Source of the DNA: JADYZU01 sp964540965
GTDB lineage: Bacteria; Pseudomonadota; Alphaproteobacteria; Rhodobacterales; Rhodobacteraceae
Assembly: GCA_964540965.1 (NCBI GenBank)
Contig: CAZIOT010000002.1
Location: 239,700 to 303,699 of the forward strand
Direction of reading: 5' to 3'
Length of the DNA stretch: 64,000 bases
Every line of letters begins with the position of its first letter. Positions within the stretch are counted from its first letter, which is position 1. Below are positions 1-7,923 of this stretch, one piece after another. Under the pieces are notes generated by a model. It had not been told where the DNA came from. It did not search any database and saw nothing but the letters and a program-made list of their open reading frames with translations. Position numbers and translations under genes: made by a program.

Positions 1-69
1 CCGCTGCGCCGGGCCTTCATCCGCGAAGCGGCCGGGCTGACCGGCGATCTGCCGCCGCTGATGCGATGA
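1..69 (+). CDS. C-terminal end of a UbiH-type FAD monooxygenase (partial)
   Basis: Frame 1 is open from the window edge for 22 codons to a TGA at 67-69. The fragment ends in the residues REAAGLTGDLPPLMR, which resembles the C-terminus of alphaproteobacterial UbiH/UbiF/Coq6 ubiquinone-biosynthesis hydroxylases. Too little is visible to see an FAD site. Its 3' end overlaps the opposing gene below by about 50 bases, so the two genes converge. The identification rests on recall of that C-terminal signature only. Confidence 0.45.
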   Translation, partial: PLRRAFIREAAGLTGDLPPLMR

Positions 70-334
70 CCTGACCGGCCAGCGGCTGCACGACCAGGGC
101 CCGCACGACCTGTTCCGCCCACATCGCCGGATCAGACAGGATCGACTGCGGCAGCAGGTCGCGCAGGAACAGACGACGCCGCGTGGTCTTGATTTCGACC
201 TGCGCGATGCCGCCGCGTCGTGACGCGCCCGGCTGCATCAGGATCTCGCGCAAGGCCGCCTCGCGCTGTTCGAGTTCGCGGATCTCGGCCCGGATCAGTG
301 CGATTTCGTCGGCGGGGTGCAATATCGGAATCAT
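17..334 (-). CDS. conserved hypothetical protein, 105 aa
   Basis: The start chosen is the ATG at 332-334, preceded by AAAGGAGTGG; the frame stays open upstream but without a comparable ribosome site. The first 40 residues are rich in Glu, Arg and Ile (ADEIALIRAEIRELEQREAA) and probably form a helix or coiled coil. A basic stretch (KTTRRRLFLRDLLP) follows. No catalytic motif, signal peptide or membrane segment is seen. Similar small proteins with an RRxFxRxLLP core occur in Rhodobacteraceae, but no function is known to me. The 3' end overlaps the tail of the UbiH-like gene on the other strand. Confidence 0.65.
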   Translation of the reverse strand: MIPILHPADEIALIRAEIRELEQREAALREILMQPGASRRGGIAQVEIKTTRRRLFLRDLLPQSILSDPAMWAEQVVRALVVQPLAGQVIASAAADRRSARPLRG

Positions 335-480
335 CGGGCCACTCCTTTGCCGCGACCCTGCGGCAAAAGGGTTAACCATGCGTTGATGGCGCTGGCGGCA
401 GAGCCGATCCGCGCCATGGGCGCGGTACGGCTCTGCCCTGCGGGTGCGATCGCGCCGCAAGGCGCGTACGCACCCGCCGC

Positions 481-654
481 TCACTCGATCTTCCGCGCCT
501 CGTCGACCAGCATCACGGGGATGCCGCCGCGGATCGGATAGGCCAGGTGCGCCGCCTTGCTGACCAGTTCCTGCCGCTCGGCATCATAGGTCAGCACGCC
601 ATGGGTCTGCGGGCAGACCAGCGCCTCGAGCATCCTGGGGTCGAATTCGTTCAT
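481..654 (-). CDS. Trm112 family protein (UPF0434)
   Basis: A 57-residue protein beginning MNEFDPRMLEALVCPQTHG and ending in IRGGIPVMLVDEARKIE. The LEALVCP start and the YPIRGGIPVML end are hallmarks of the Trm112/YcaR family, small partners thought to help methyltransferases. Usual length is about 60. Only one of the expected N-terminal Cys residues remains, so zinc binding is doubtful. The ATG overlaps the stop of the LON-domain gene by 4 bases (ATGA), which implies translational coupling. Confidence 0.88.
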   Translation of the reverse strand: MNEFDPRMLEALVCPQTHGVLTYDAERQELVSKAAHLAYPIRGGIPVMLVDEARKIE

Positions 655-1289
655 TGCAGGGCCTCGTCGCTATCGCCACCGTGCAGGGCGTATTCGATCA
701 GCGTCACCAGGGTCTCGCGCCGGGTCGACAGCGACGGCGCCTCGAGCAGCGCCTGCCGGTCCTCGGGCGAGAAGGGCACCAGCATCGACAGCGAGTTGAT
801 GAGCAATTCGTCCTCGGCCTCGCGCAGGGTGTCCCAGTCGGTCGACAGGCCGCGTTCGCGGAAGAAGCGGCCCAGCAGGTCAAGGAAACGGTCGCGGTCG
901 AAACCGGGATCGGTTTCGCTGTGGCCAAGATCACGCTCGAACCCGGCCCAGCTGGCCTCGCAGCGGCGGTAGGGGGTGAACCCCTCGACCTCGCGCAGGA
1001 TGCGGAAACGGCTGATCCCCGACAGGGTGATCATGTAGCGGCCGTCGTCGGTTTCCTGGAATGCGGTCAGCCGCCCGGCGCAGCCGATGGCGTGCAGCCG
1101 CTCGCCTTCGGGGCCGTCATAGGGCTGGACCATGCCGATCAGCCGCTGCGGCGTCTTCAGCACATCCTCGACCATCTGCAGGTAGCGCGGTTCGAATATG
1201 TGCAGCGGCAGCCGGGCGCGCGGCAACAGCAGCGCGCCCGGCAGCGGAAAGATCGCCAGCGTGTCGGGAAGGTCGCGGGTCCGCGCCAT
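651..1289 (-). CDS. LON peptidase substrate-binding domain protein
   Basis: This 212-residue protein is a stand-alone LON N-terminal (LAN) domain. It starts with the typical IFPLPGALLLPRARLPLHIFEPRY segment near residues 13-36, followed by the IGMVQP strand and GCAGRL. No AAA ATPase or Ser-Lys protease domain is present, so it is not Lon protease itself. Members of this family are thought to bind substrates or partners in the cytoplasm; the role is not established. The start ATG shares one base with the stop of the upstream thioredoxin gene, and the stop overlaps the Trm112 start. This points to a three-gene minus-strand operon, conserved in Rhodobacteraceae. Confidence 0.9.
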   Translation of the reverse strand: MARTRDLPDTLAIFPLPGALLLPRARLPLHIFEPRYLQMVEDVLKTPQRLIGMVQPYDGPEGERLHAIGCAGRLTAFQETDDGRYMITLSGISRFRILREVEGFTPYRRCEASWAGFERDLGHSETDPGFDRDRFLDLLGRFFRERGLSTDWDTLREAEDELLINSLSMLVPFSPEDRQALLEAPSLSTRRETLVTLIEYALHGGDSDEALQ

Positions 1290-2173
1290 CAGGCGAAGAT
1301 CATCGACGACAGCCGGCGACGGCCGGCGAGCACAAGCGGATCCTTGGGCGACAGCGAATCGAAGATGGTGAAAAGCTGTGCCTTGGCTGCGCCGTCGTTC
1401 CAGTCGCGGTCGCGGCGGAACAGGTCAAGCAATTCGTCGACGGCCCCCTTCACATCGCCATTGGCATGCAGCGCGGTGGCCAGATCGAAGCGGGCCTGAT
1501 GGTCGGTGGGGTCGGTGGCGACACGGGCGCGCAACTGGTCGACCGGGCCGGCATTCGCCGCCTGCCGGGCAAGGCCCAGCTGGGCGCGGGCGGCCTCGAC
1601 CTCGGGCTTGGCCGAAATCTCGGCCGGGGCCCCGTTCAGCACCGCCTCGGCCTGGTCGAATTCGCCCAGGGCGACATAGCAGCGGATCAGGCCGCCATAG
1701 GCGGCGGCATTGGCCGGATCCTCCTGCAGGATGGCGGCAAAGGTTTCGGCGGCATCGGTGACGGCGCCCTGCGCCAGCATGTCCTCGGCCGCGGCAATCG
1801 CCTCGGCCAGGCCGCCGTCGCCGGCGACGCCGGCGACCTTGGTCACGAACTGGTCCACCTGGCTGGGCGGCAGCGCGCCCTGGAACCCGTCGACCGGCTG
1901 GCCCTGCCAGAAGGCATAGACGGTGGGAATCGACTGCACCCGCAACTGCCCGGCGAATTGCGGGTTCTTGTCCACGTCGATCTTGACCAGCTTGACCTTG
2001 CCCTTCTGCCTGGTCACCGCCGCTTCCAGTGCCGGGCCCAGCGTCTTGCACGGGCCGCACCATGTCGCCCAGAAATCGACGATGACCGGGACGGTTTTCG
2101 ACGCCTCGACCACCTCGGCCATGAAGCTGGCATCGGTTCCGTCGATGATCGGGCTGGGGGCGGTGTTGAGCAT
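1289..2173 (-). CDS. thioredoxin-domain co-chaperone, YbbN/CnoX-like
   Basis: The start is the ATG at 2171-2173, with AAGGA eight bases upstream; the longer open frame lacks a ribosome site. Residues 15-115 form a thioredoxin fold with FWATWCGPCKTLGP (WCGPC redox motif) and the cis-Pro region SIPTVYAF. Residues 120-294 are helical and TPR-like, the arrangement of YbbN/CnoX co-chaperones. In Escherichia coli that protein protects unfolded proteins and works with DnaK and GroEL; the same role here is inferred. CnoX of E. coli has SXXC in place of CXXC, whereas this protein keeps CGPC as alphaproteobacterial homologues do. It is the first gene of the LON/Trm112 operon. Confidence 0.9.
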   Translation of the reverse strand: MLNTAPSPIIDGTDASFMAEVVEASKTVPVIVDFWATWCGPCKTLGPALEAAVTRQKGKVKLVKIDVDKNPQFAGQLRVQSIPTVYAFWQGQPVDGFQGALPPSQVDQFVTKVAGVAGDGGLAEAIAAAEDMLAQGAVTDAAETFAAILQEDPANAAAYGGLIRCYVALGEFDQAEAVLNGAPAEISAKPEVEAARAQLGLARQAANAGPVDQLRARVATDPTDHQARFDLATALHANGDVKGAVDELLDLFRRDRDWNDGAAKAQLFTIFDSLSPKDPLVLAGRRRLSSMIFA

Positions 2174-2277
2174 GTCATTGGTCCTTGAACGGGTCGGCGC
2201 CAATATGGTCATTGGCAGGGGGAAGGCCAAGGGGCGGCAACGCACGCGCGTGCGCCCCTGACATGACAGGAGGAACC

Positions 2278-2925
2278 ATGACCCGCACCCTGCTCTGCTT
2301 TGGTGACAGCAACACCTATGGCACGCCGCCGATGGCATCGCTCACCGAACCGCACCGGCGGTTCGATGCCGCGACCCGCTGGCCGCGACTGGTGGCCGGC
2401 CATCTGGGCGCCGGTTGGGAGGTCGTCGAACAGGGCCTGCCGGGCCGCACGGCGCAGTTTCCCGATACGGTAATGGGCGCGCATATGAACGGGGCCGAGG
2501 GGCTGAAGATCGCCCTGGAAAGCTGCGGCCCGATCGATGCGCTGACGATCATGCTGGGCACCAATGACGTGAAGGCGGCCTATGCCGTGCCCGCCGAACA
2601 GGTGGCGGCGGGGATCGCCGGGCTGCTGTGCGTCGCGCTCAGCCAGGCGATGCAGGACCGGCACGGCGGGTTCAGGGTGCTGGTCATCTGTCCGACGCCG
2701 GTCGAGGAAGCGGGATGCCTGAAGGCGATCTTCTGGGGCGGCCGCGCCCGCGCGCTGGCGCTGCCGCCGGTCTATCGCGATCTGGCCGAGGTCTTTGGGG
2801 TCGGTTTCCTCGACGCGGGAGAGCATGTCGCCGTCAGCCCGATCGACGGCGTGCATCTGGACGAGGCCGGACACGCGGTGCTGGGCCGGGTGGTCGCGGA
2901 TGCGGTGGTGCGGCTGGTCGGGTGA
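2278..2925 (+). CDS. SGNH/GDSL hydrolase, arylesterase/acyltransferase type
   Basis: The ATG at 2278 follows AGGAGG with a short spacer, so this start is preferred to two upstream ATGs. The 215-residue product has block I GDSNTYG (nucleophile Ser), block III GTND and block V DGVHLDEAGH (catalytic Asp and His). The layout CFGDSNTYG, RFDAATRWP, VVEQGLPGRT and IMLGTNDVKAAY closely matches the MsAcT-type arylesterases of Mycobacterium smegmatis, which transfer acyl groups in water. There is no signal peptide, so it should be cytoplasmic. It is a lone plus-strand gene between two minus-strand operons. The natural substrate is unknown. Confidence 0.9.
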   Translation: MTRTLLCFGDSNTYGTPPMASLTEPHRRFDAATRWPRLVAGHLGAGWEVVEQGLPGRTAQFPDTVMGAHMNGAEGLKIALESCGPIDALTIMLGTNDVKAAYAVPAEQVAAGIAGLLCVALSQAMQDRHGGFRVLVICPTPVEEAGCLKAIFWGGRARALALPPVYRDLAEVFGVGFLDAGEHVAVSPIDGVHLDEAGHAVLGRVVADAVVRLVG

Positions 2926-3020
2926 ACCCCGGCCGGCGGGCCGGGAGGAGCCAGGGATGACGGTCAGGCTTTGCTGTGACGGAAGCCCGGGTTGCGATGC
3001 GCAGGCGCACGGCCCGCCCG

Positions 3021-3704
3021 CTACCCCCCGCCCAGCCTTGCCAATAGCGCCGCTGCGGCGGCCTGTTCTGCCAGCCGCTTTGACCCCGCGGTTGCCCGTT
3101 CGGTCGGGCCTGAGGCGAGCCGCACCTCGATAGTAAAGACGGGGGCGTGGTCCGGGCCGGCGCGGCCGGCCTCGGAATAGACCGGGGGGGCCTCGCCGCG
3201 GGCCTGCACCCATTCCTGCAAGGCGGTCTTGGCGTCGCGGGCGTCGTCGGCCACCCGGTTGACCCTGTCGCCCCACAGCCGCAGCACCACCGCGCGCGCC
3301 GCCTCGAACCCGGCGTCAAGATAGACGGCGGCGATCACCGCCTCCATCGCATCGGCAAGCAGCGCCTCTTTCCGGCGCCCGCCCGAGGTCATCTCGGACC
3401 GGCCGAGCTTGAGCGCCGCGCCGATGTCGACCTCGCGGGCGATTTCGGCACAGGTCTCGCGCCGGACCAAGGCGTTGAAGCGGGGGGCGATCTGCCCCTC
3501 GCTTGCCGCGCGGTCGGCAGTCAGAAGGGCCTCGGCCATGACAAGGCCCAGCACGCGGTCGCCGAGGAATTCCAGCCGCTGGTTGTCGGCGCGGCCGGGG
3601 CTGGACACCGAGCCATGGGTCAGTGCGCGCACCAGAAGTTCCGGCCGGGCGAAACGATGGCCGATCCTTTCCGCCAGCGCGGTCAGTTCGGCGGCGGGTT
3701 TCAA
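3021..3704 (-). CDS. rnc: ribonuclease III
   Basis: This 227-residue protein cuts double-stranded RNA in rRNA maturation and RNA turnover. The signature NQRLEFLGDRVLGL gives Glu45 and Asp49; the second metal cluster is Asp119 and Glu122 in LLADAMEAVIAAVYLDAG. A double-stranded-RNA-binding domain fills roughly residues 155-225 (KTALQEWVQARG through KRLAEQAAAAALLARL). Its start overlaps the lepB stop by 4 bases. In related genomes era follows rnc; here the next gene is a convergent SGNH hydrolase instead. Confidence 0.97.
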   Translation of the reverse strand: MKPAAELTALAERIGHRFARPELLVRALTHGSVSSPGRADNQRLEFLGDRVLGLVMAEALLTADRAASEGQIAPRFNALVRRETCAEIAREVDIGAALKLGRSEMTSGGRRKEALLADAMEAVIAAVYLDAGFEAARAVVLRLWGDRVNRVADDARDAKTALQEWVQARGEAPPVYSEAGRAGPDHAPVFTIEVRLASGPTERATAGSKRLAEQAAAAALLARLGGG

Positions 3705-4564
3705 TCGATCGCCCGAAAGAACCTGTCCGACCGCCAGGTCCAGAAGGCAAGCATCGAGGTGCCGGCCGAGGAGAAGATCACCCGGTCGGCCCGGCCGACC
3801 AGATCCTCGAACGGGACGAAGCCGACGCCGCCGGCGCTTTGCGCAAAGCGCGAGTCGGTGGAATTGTCGCGGTTGTCGCCCATGAAGAAGTAATGCCCCT
3901 CGGGCACGGTATAGACTTGGGTGTTGTCGGCATCGAACGACCCGTTGGCTGGCGCCATGTTGTCGTCGATGTTGAGGATGTCATGGCTGACGTCGCCCGG
4001 CAGCGTCTCGCGATAGCGTTCGGACTGGCATTCGTTGCCCAGACCGACAGCGCCGTTGGCGCAGAGCGGCATCTGCCGCTGCGGACCCTGCGGTTCGTAG
4101 ATTTCGGTAAAGATGCCGTCGGGTTCCTGCACCGCCTCTTCATCGTTGATGTAAAGGACGCCGTTGCGCACCTGAATCCGGTCGCCGGGCACGCCGATCA
4201 GCCGCTTGATAAAGTCGATGCCGGTGACCGGGTGGCGAAAGACGACCACATCGCCGCGCTGCGGTTCAGACCCGAACAGCCGTTCGTTCGACCCGCGGAA
4301 CATCCCGCAGAAATCGTCGGCGCCGATGTCGATGCCCAGCGCAGGGATGCGGATCGACGGGCAGGAGGCATAGGAATAGCCATAGGCCATCTTGTTGACG
4401 AACAGGAAGTCGCCGATCAGCAGCGTGTCCTTCATCGACCCCGAGGGAATCCAGAACGGCTGGAAGAACACGGTGCGAAAGATGCCGGCCAGAAGCAGCG
4501 CATAGACCACGGTCTTGATCGTCTCGACGATGCTCGCGCCGATTCCGGATTTTTCCGCAGCCAT
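3701..4564 (-). CDS. lepB: signal peptidase I
   Basis: This 287-residue inner-membrane serine protease removes signal peptides from exported proteins. The ATG at 4562-4564 follows AAGGACGG. A membrane anchor spans about residues 13-32. The catalytic Ser43 lies in IPSGSMKDTL and the Lys general base is Lys120 in DFIKRLIGVPGD. The conserved box GDNRDNSTDSR is present near the end. An inserted loop around residues 140-190 holds several Cys. The gene is translationally coupled to rnc. Confidence 0.96.
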   Translation of the reverse strand: MAAEKSGIGASIVETIKTVVYALLLAGIFRTVFFQPFWIPSGSMKDTLLIGDFLFVNKMAYGYSYASCPSIRIPALGIDIGADDFCGMFRGSNERLFGSEPQRGDVVVFRHPVTGIDFIKRLIGVPGDRIQVRNGVLYINDEEAVQEPDGIFTEIYEPQGPQRQMPLCANGAVGLGNECQSERYRETLPGDVSHDILNIDDNMAPANGSFDADNTQVYTVPEGHYFFMGDNRDNSTDSRFAQSAGGVGFVPFEDLVGRADRVIFSSAGTSMLAFWTWRSDRFFRAID

Positions 4565-4619
4565 ACCGTCCGTCCTTGCTGAAATGCTGCCGCGTTCATG
4601 CGGGGCGGGGCGCAGCCTG

Positions 4620-5816
4620 TCAAGGCAGGCGCCGTGCGAGCCGGGCCGCACTTGCCGCGGTCAGAAGCGCGACCCCGGCCCCGACGACAAAGGGCAGGCC
4701 GATGCCGCCGACCGTTGCAAGCGCGGCACCAAGCAAGGGCGCAACCAGAAGGGCGCTGGCCGAGGCGGCCTCGGACAGGGCGGCGACGCGGGCCATCGCG
4801 TCGGGCGGCGTGGCGTTCTGCATCACCGTGCGGATCGGCACGACGCTGCCGGCGCCCGTCAACCCGATGGTCAGGAACGCCGCGGCCAGAAGCGGCGCCT
4901 GCAGGGCGATGCCGGTCAGCGCCGCAAGCCCCATCGCGCCGATGATCATGCCGCCGGTGGCAAGGCTGGCGGCGATCCAGACGAAGGGCCGGCGTTTCAT
5001 CAGCGGGCCGCCCAGCAGGGCGCCGGTAACTCCGCCAAGCCCGTTCGCCGCGATGCACAGGCCAAGGGTCTGCGGCCCATGGCCAAGGCTGTCCATCAAG
5101 GGCGCGATCAGCGTGTCGTAAAGGAAGATGCCGAAGAATCCTGCGGCCATCAGCCCCAGCGCCGCGCGCAGCGCCGGGGTGGCACGGACCAGCGCCAGCC
5201 CCTCGGCCATGTCGCGCAAGATCGCCGGCGGGCTGTCGTGCCGGACCTTGCGAGGGTGCAGCGGCAGGCCGCTGGCGAGCAGCGCGGCAAGGGCCGAGGC
5301 TACGGCAGTCATCACGAATACCGGCACCGGCCCGGTCAGGGCCAGCAGCCCGCCGCCCAGGGCCGGCCCGGCGATCTTGGAGATCTGGTTGACCCCTTGG
5401 CTGATGCCGTTGGTGGCGGCGCGGTCCCCGGGCCGCACCAGCGCCTGAAGCGCCGCCTGTTTCGCCGGGGCAAAGAAGCTGTCCACCGTCGCGACCAGCG
5501 CCGCCAGCCCGACCAGCGCCGGCCAGCCGGGGGCAAGGGCATAGGCCAGAACCCCCAGCCCGCGGCCAAGGTTCGACCAGACCAGCACCGGCCCCAGCCG
5601 CCAGCGGTCGACCAGCGCCCCGGCAAACGGGCCGATGACCACATAGGGCAACCCCATCGCCAGCCCGAGCAGGGCAAAGGCCAAGGGCGGCGCCTGCCAG
5701 CCATAGGCCAGCACCGCGGCGACGGCGACGAAGGCCAGCCAGTCGGCCAGATCGGCAGGGATCTGGGCGGCGATCAGGCGGGCAAAGCCGGGGTTGTTGC
5801 GGAACAAGGTCTTCAT
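4620..5816 (-). CDS. MFS transporter, EntS/DUF894-like
   Basis: The product is about 398 residues with 11-12 hydrophobic helices. Between the second and third helices it has GALVDRWRLGPVLVWSNLGRG, the D-R-x-x-x loop typical of major facilitator proteins, and it resembles the EntS-like exporter group. The ATG at 5814-5816 is preferred over an in-frame TTG two codons earlier, but neither has a strong ribosome site. The gene sits between lepB and acpS, which are usually adjacent in relatives, so it may be an insertion in a core operon. The substrate cannot be told from sequence. Confidence 0.82.
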   Translation of the reverse strand: MKTLFRNNPGFARLIAAQIPADLADWLAFVAVAAVLAYGWQAPPLAFALLGLAMGLPYVVIGPFAGALVDRWRLGPVLVWSNLGRGLGVLAYALAPGWPALVGLAALVATVDSFFAPAKQAALQALVRPGDRAATNGISQGVNQISKIAGPALGGGLLALTGPVPVFVMTAVASALAALLASGLPLHPRKVRHDSPPAILRDMAEGLALVRATPALRAALGLMAAGFFGIFLYDTLIAPLMDSLGHGPQTLGLCIAANGLGGVTGALLGGPLMKRRPFVWIAASLATGGMIIGAMGLAALTGIALQAPLLAAAFLTIGLTGAGSVVPIRTVMQNATPPDAMARVAALSEAASASALLVAPLLGAALATVGGIGLPFVVGAGVALLTAASAARLARRLP

Positions 5817-5838
5817 GACCAAGGGCGCGTCGGGTCGG

Positions 5839-6246
5839 TCACGGCACGACAGGCCGCGCCTCGATCACCACAAAGGCGCTGGCCCAGGGGTGGTCGTCGG
5901 TCAGGGTGACGTGGATCACCGCGGAATGCCCCGGCGGGGTCATCTTGGCCAGACGTTCGGCGGCCCAGCCGGTGACATGCATCACCGGCTGGCCGGTGTG
6001 CAGGTTCGAAACAGCCATGTCCTTCCAGGCGATGCCCATGCGCAGGCCGGTGCCCAGCGCCTTTGAGCACGCCTCTTTCGCCGCCCAGCGCTTGGCATAG
6101 GTCGCGGCGACCGCGCGGGGCCGGCTTTCGGCCTTGCGCTGTTCGCGTTCGGTGAACACGCGGTCGCGGAAACGGTCACCAAAACGGGCGAGCGTCGCCT
6201 CGATCCGGTCGATGTTGCACAGGTCGGTGCCGATGCCGAGGATCAT
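5839..6246 (-). CDS. acpS: holo-[acyl-carrier-protein] synthase
   Basis: AcpS moves 4'-phosphopantetheine from CoA to the serine of acyl carrier protein. The 135-residue product starts MILGIGTDLCNIDRIE with the metal ligand Asp8. It also holds the second signature YAKRWAAKEACSKALG with Glu58. Length is standard for the trimeric bacterial enzyme. The downstream neighbour is the MFS gene and the upstream one a small gene of unknown function, whereas pdxJ and lepB are the usual partners. Confidence 0.96.
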   Translation of the reverse strand: MILGIGTDLCNIDRIEATLARFGDRFRDRVFTEREQRKAESRPRAVAATYAKRWAAKEACSKALGTGLRMGIAWKDMAVSNLHTGQPVMHVTGWAAERLAKMTPPGHSAVIHVTLTDDHPWASAFVVIEARPVVP

Positions 6247-6255
6247 TCTTCGCTC

Positions 6256-6702
6256 CTAGACCCTGCAATCATCAAGGAATGTGGCGGCCCATTTCGGCAA
6301 GACCGGCCAGCTGCGCGCGCCGTGGTCCTTCCAGCCGGATTTTTCCGCATCCATCACCCTCTCAAGCAAGGCATCATGGCGGTAAGGATGGAAGTCGTCC
6401 GCGGACCGGAGGGCGACATACGGACCCTTGCCGATATCTTTCCGGTTCGGCACCAGCCGGGCCTTCAACTGAACGTGCGGCACGGTTGCCCCGTCGATAT
6501 GACAGGCCAGAAAACCCGCCCCCTGCCAGTCGTCACTAAGCCAGATGCAGTTGTAGCCATAATCCGCGAAACACCCGGCAAGTTCTTGAAAGTTATAGAG
6601 TTCCTTCTGACGGGCGTTCAGGCGGCGATAGTCGATCTTGGCCAGTGTCAAGCGTTTCGCGCCCCGTCCGTCCACCGCCGCGTCCCGGCGGGGATCATTC
6701 AA
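6256..6702 (-). CDS. conserved protein of unknown function, 148 aa
   Basis: The central region has KLTLAKIDYRRLNARQKE-like character followed by AGCFADYGYNCIWLSDDWQGAGFLACH, a mix of aromatics and acidic residues with no signal peptide or membrane span. I recall scattered bacterial proteins with a DYRxLNxRQKExYNFQ segment, often in accessory regions, but no assigned activity. The base composition is less GC-rich than its neighbours and includes ATA, GTA and TAT codons. That, and its place between pdxJ and acpS, suggests acquisition by transfer. Its start overlaps the end of the next gene upstream by 8 bases. Confidence 0.7.
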   Translation of the reverse strand: MNDPRRDAAVDGRGAKRLTLAKIDYRRLNARQKELYNFQELAGCFADYGYNCIWLSDDWQGAGFLACHIDGATVPHVQLKARLVPNRKDIGKGPYVALRSADDFHPYRHDALLERVMDAEKSGWKDHGARSWPVLPKWAATFLDDCRV

Positions 6703-7183
6703 AGCCGGCGGTCACCACGCCTGTCTGCTGGTTGATGCCGACGCGCAATTGCACCGGCAGGGTTTCGGACATGTCCTCGGACCAGACCGCCGCCTCGACC
6801 GTCAGCACCAGACCCTTGGCAGGATCGTAATCCGCCCGCAGGCCGCGCAAGGTCAGGGCCGGAAAGCCCATGCCTTCGGCCGAAAGGCTGACCAGCGCGC
6901 AGGACCGCGCGCCGAGTTCGTCATAGGGCGGCGACAGGACCATCAGGTGAAACGGCACCGCGCCCGGCTCGATCGTGTCCAGCACTGCGACCCGGACATC
7001 GCCATTGGCGAAGGTGGCGGTGTTTTCCTCCCACGGTTCGGCGATGTTGCGGGCGTCGGTCTGCCAGCCGCCGCATTCGCCGACCGACTGCGCCTGGGCC
7101 GGGAACGGCGCGAGGGCGAGAAGCCCAAGAGTTTTCAGAAAACTCTTGGCAAAAGCCTTCTGAAGGCTTTTGCGCCCGGTCAT
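6695..7183 (-). CDS. exported protein of unknown function, 162 aa
   Basis: The ATG overlaps the pdxJ stop by 4 bases, so translation is coupled. A basic start (TGRKSLQKAFAKSFLK) leads into a hydrophobic core (TLGLLALAPFPAQAQ) with a likely AQA/Q cleavage near residue 32, so the protein should be periplasmic. The mature part has two Cys (VGECGG and ARSCALV), possibly a disulphide, and predicted beta strands. Codons 5-20 are built almost entirely from two abutting palindromes, so the N-terminus may have been extended by a mobile repeat. Function is unknown; homologues beside pdxJ occur in related genera. Confidence 0.75.
   Translation of the reverse strand: MTGRKSLQKAFAKSFLKTLGLLALAPFPAQAQSVGECGGWQTDARNIAEPWEENTATFANGDVRVAVLDTIEPGAVPFHLMVLSPPYDELGARSCALVSLSAEGMGFPALTLRGLRADYDPAKGLVLTVEAAVWSEDMSETLPVQLRVGINQQTGVVTAGFE
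7125..7173. repeat. pair of abutting perfect palindromes inside a coding region
   Basis: The first palindrome (7125-7149) has 12-base arms, CCAAGAGTTTTC and its complement, around one base. The second (7149-7173) has 12-base arms, GCAAAAGCCTTC and its complement, around one base, sharing position 7149. Both lie in the 5' end of the exported-protein gene and are read as amino acids. No uridine tract follows, so they are unlikely to be terminators. They resemble dispersed palindromic repeats of Rhodobacteraceae. Confidence 0.8.
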
Positions 7184-7923
7184 GCCCTTGCTCCATCCAT
7201 TCTATGCCGCATGCCGGCGATGCTGTCGGCAAGGCCAAGAAAGATCGCCTCGCCGATCAGGAAATGGCCGATGTTCAGTTCCATCACCTCGGGGATCGCC
7301 GCGACCGGCGCCACGTTGTCATAGGTCAGGCCATGCCCGGCATGGACCTCAAGGCCCAGCGACTGCGCAAGCGTCGCGCCCTGCCGCAGGGCAGCAAGCT
7401 CGGCCGCCGCGCCACTTGCGCCATGGTCCAGGAACAGGTCGGCGTAATGCCCGGTATGCAGTTCCACCACCGCGGCGCCGATGCGGGCGCTGGCGCGGAT
7501 CTGCGCCGGATCGTGGCCGATGAACATCGACACGCGGATGCCGGCGGCGCGCAGGGGCGCGATGAAATCGCGCAGCCGCGCCTCGTCGCCCGCGACATCC
7601 AGCCCGCCCTCGGTCGTCCGCTCCTCGCGCTTTTCGGGGACGAGGCAGCAGGCATGCGGTTGATGCTTGAGCAGGATCGCCTGCATTTCATCGGTCGCGG
7701 CGCATTCGAAATTCAGCGGCAGCCGCAGCTGCTCCATCAGGCTTTCGATATCCTCGTCGCGGATATGGCGGCGATCCTCGCGCAGATGCGCGGTGATGCC
7801 GTCGGCGCCGGCATCCTGCGCCAGCAGGGCGGCGCGGGTCGGGTCGGGAAACGGCGTGCCGCGGGCGTTCCGCACCGTCGCCACATGGTCGATGTTCACC
7901 CCCAGCCGCAGCCTGCCCGTCAT
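7180..7923 (-). CDS. pdxJ: pyridoxine 5'-phosphate synthase
   Basis: PdxJ condenses 1-deoxyxylulose 5-phosphate with 3-amino-2-oxopropyl phosphate to pyridoxine 5'-phosphate. The 247-residue product begins RLGVNIDHVATVRNARGT, the family signature. It continues with HLREDRRHI, NFECAAT, the phosphate loop around FIGHDP, VELHTGHYAD and GHGLTYDN. The start is the ATG at 7921-7923, which overlaps the upstream DUF2062 stop by 4 bases. The gene is part of the rsh-DUF2062-pdxJ block. Confidence 0.97.
   Translation of the reverse strand: MTGRLRLGVNIDHVATVRNARGTPFPDPTRAALLAQDAGADGITAHLREDRRHIRDEDIESLMEQLRLPLNFECAATDEMQAILLKHQPHACCLVPEKREERTTEGGLDVAGDEARLRDFIAPLRAAGIRVSMFIGHDPAQIRASARIGAAVVELHTGHYADLFLDHGASGAAAELAALRQGATLAQSLGLEVHAGHGLTYDNVAPVAAIPEVMELNIGHFLIGEAIFLGLADSIAGMRHRMDGARA

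Noticed and set aside
7125..7173. Terminator of pdxJ
   Set aside because: Both hairpins lie inside the next coupled coding region and lack a following T-tract.
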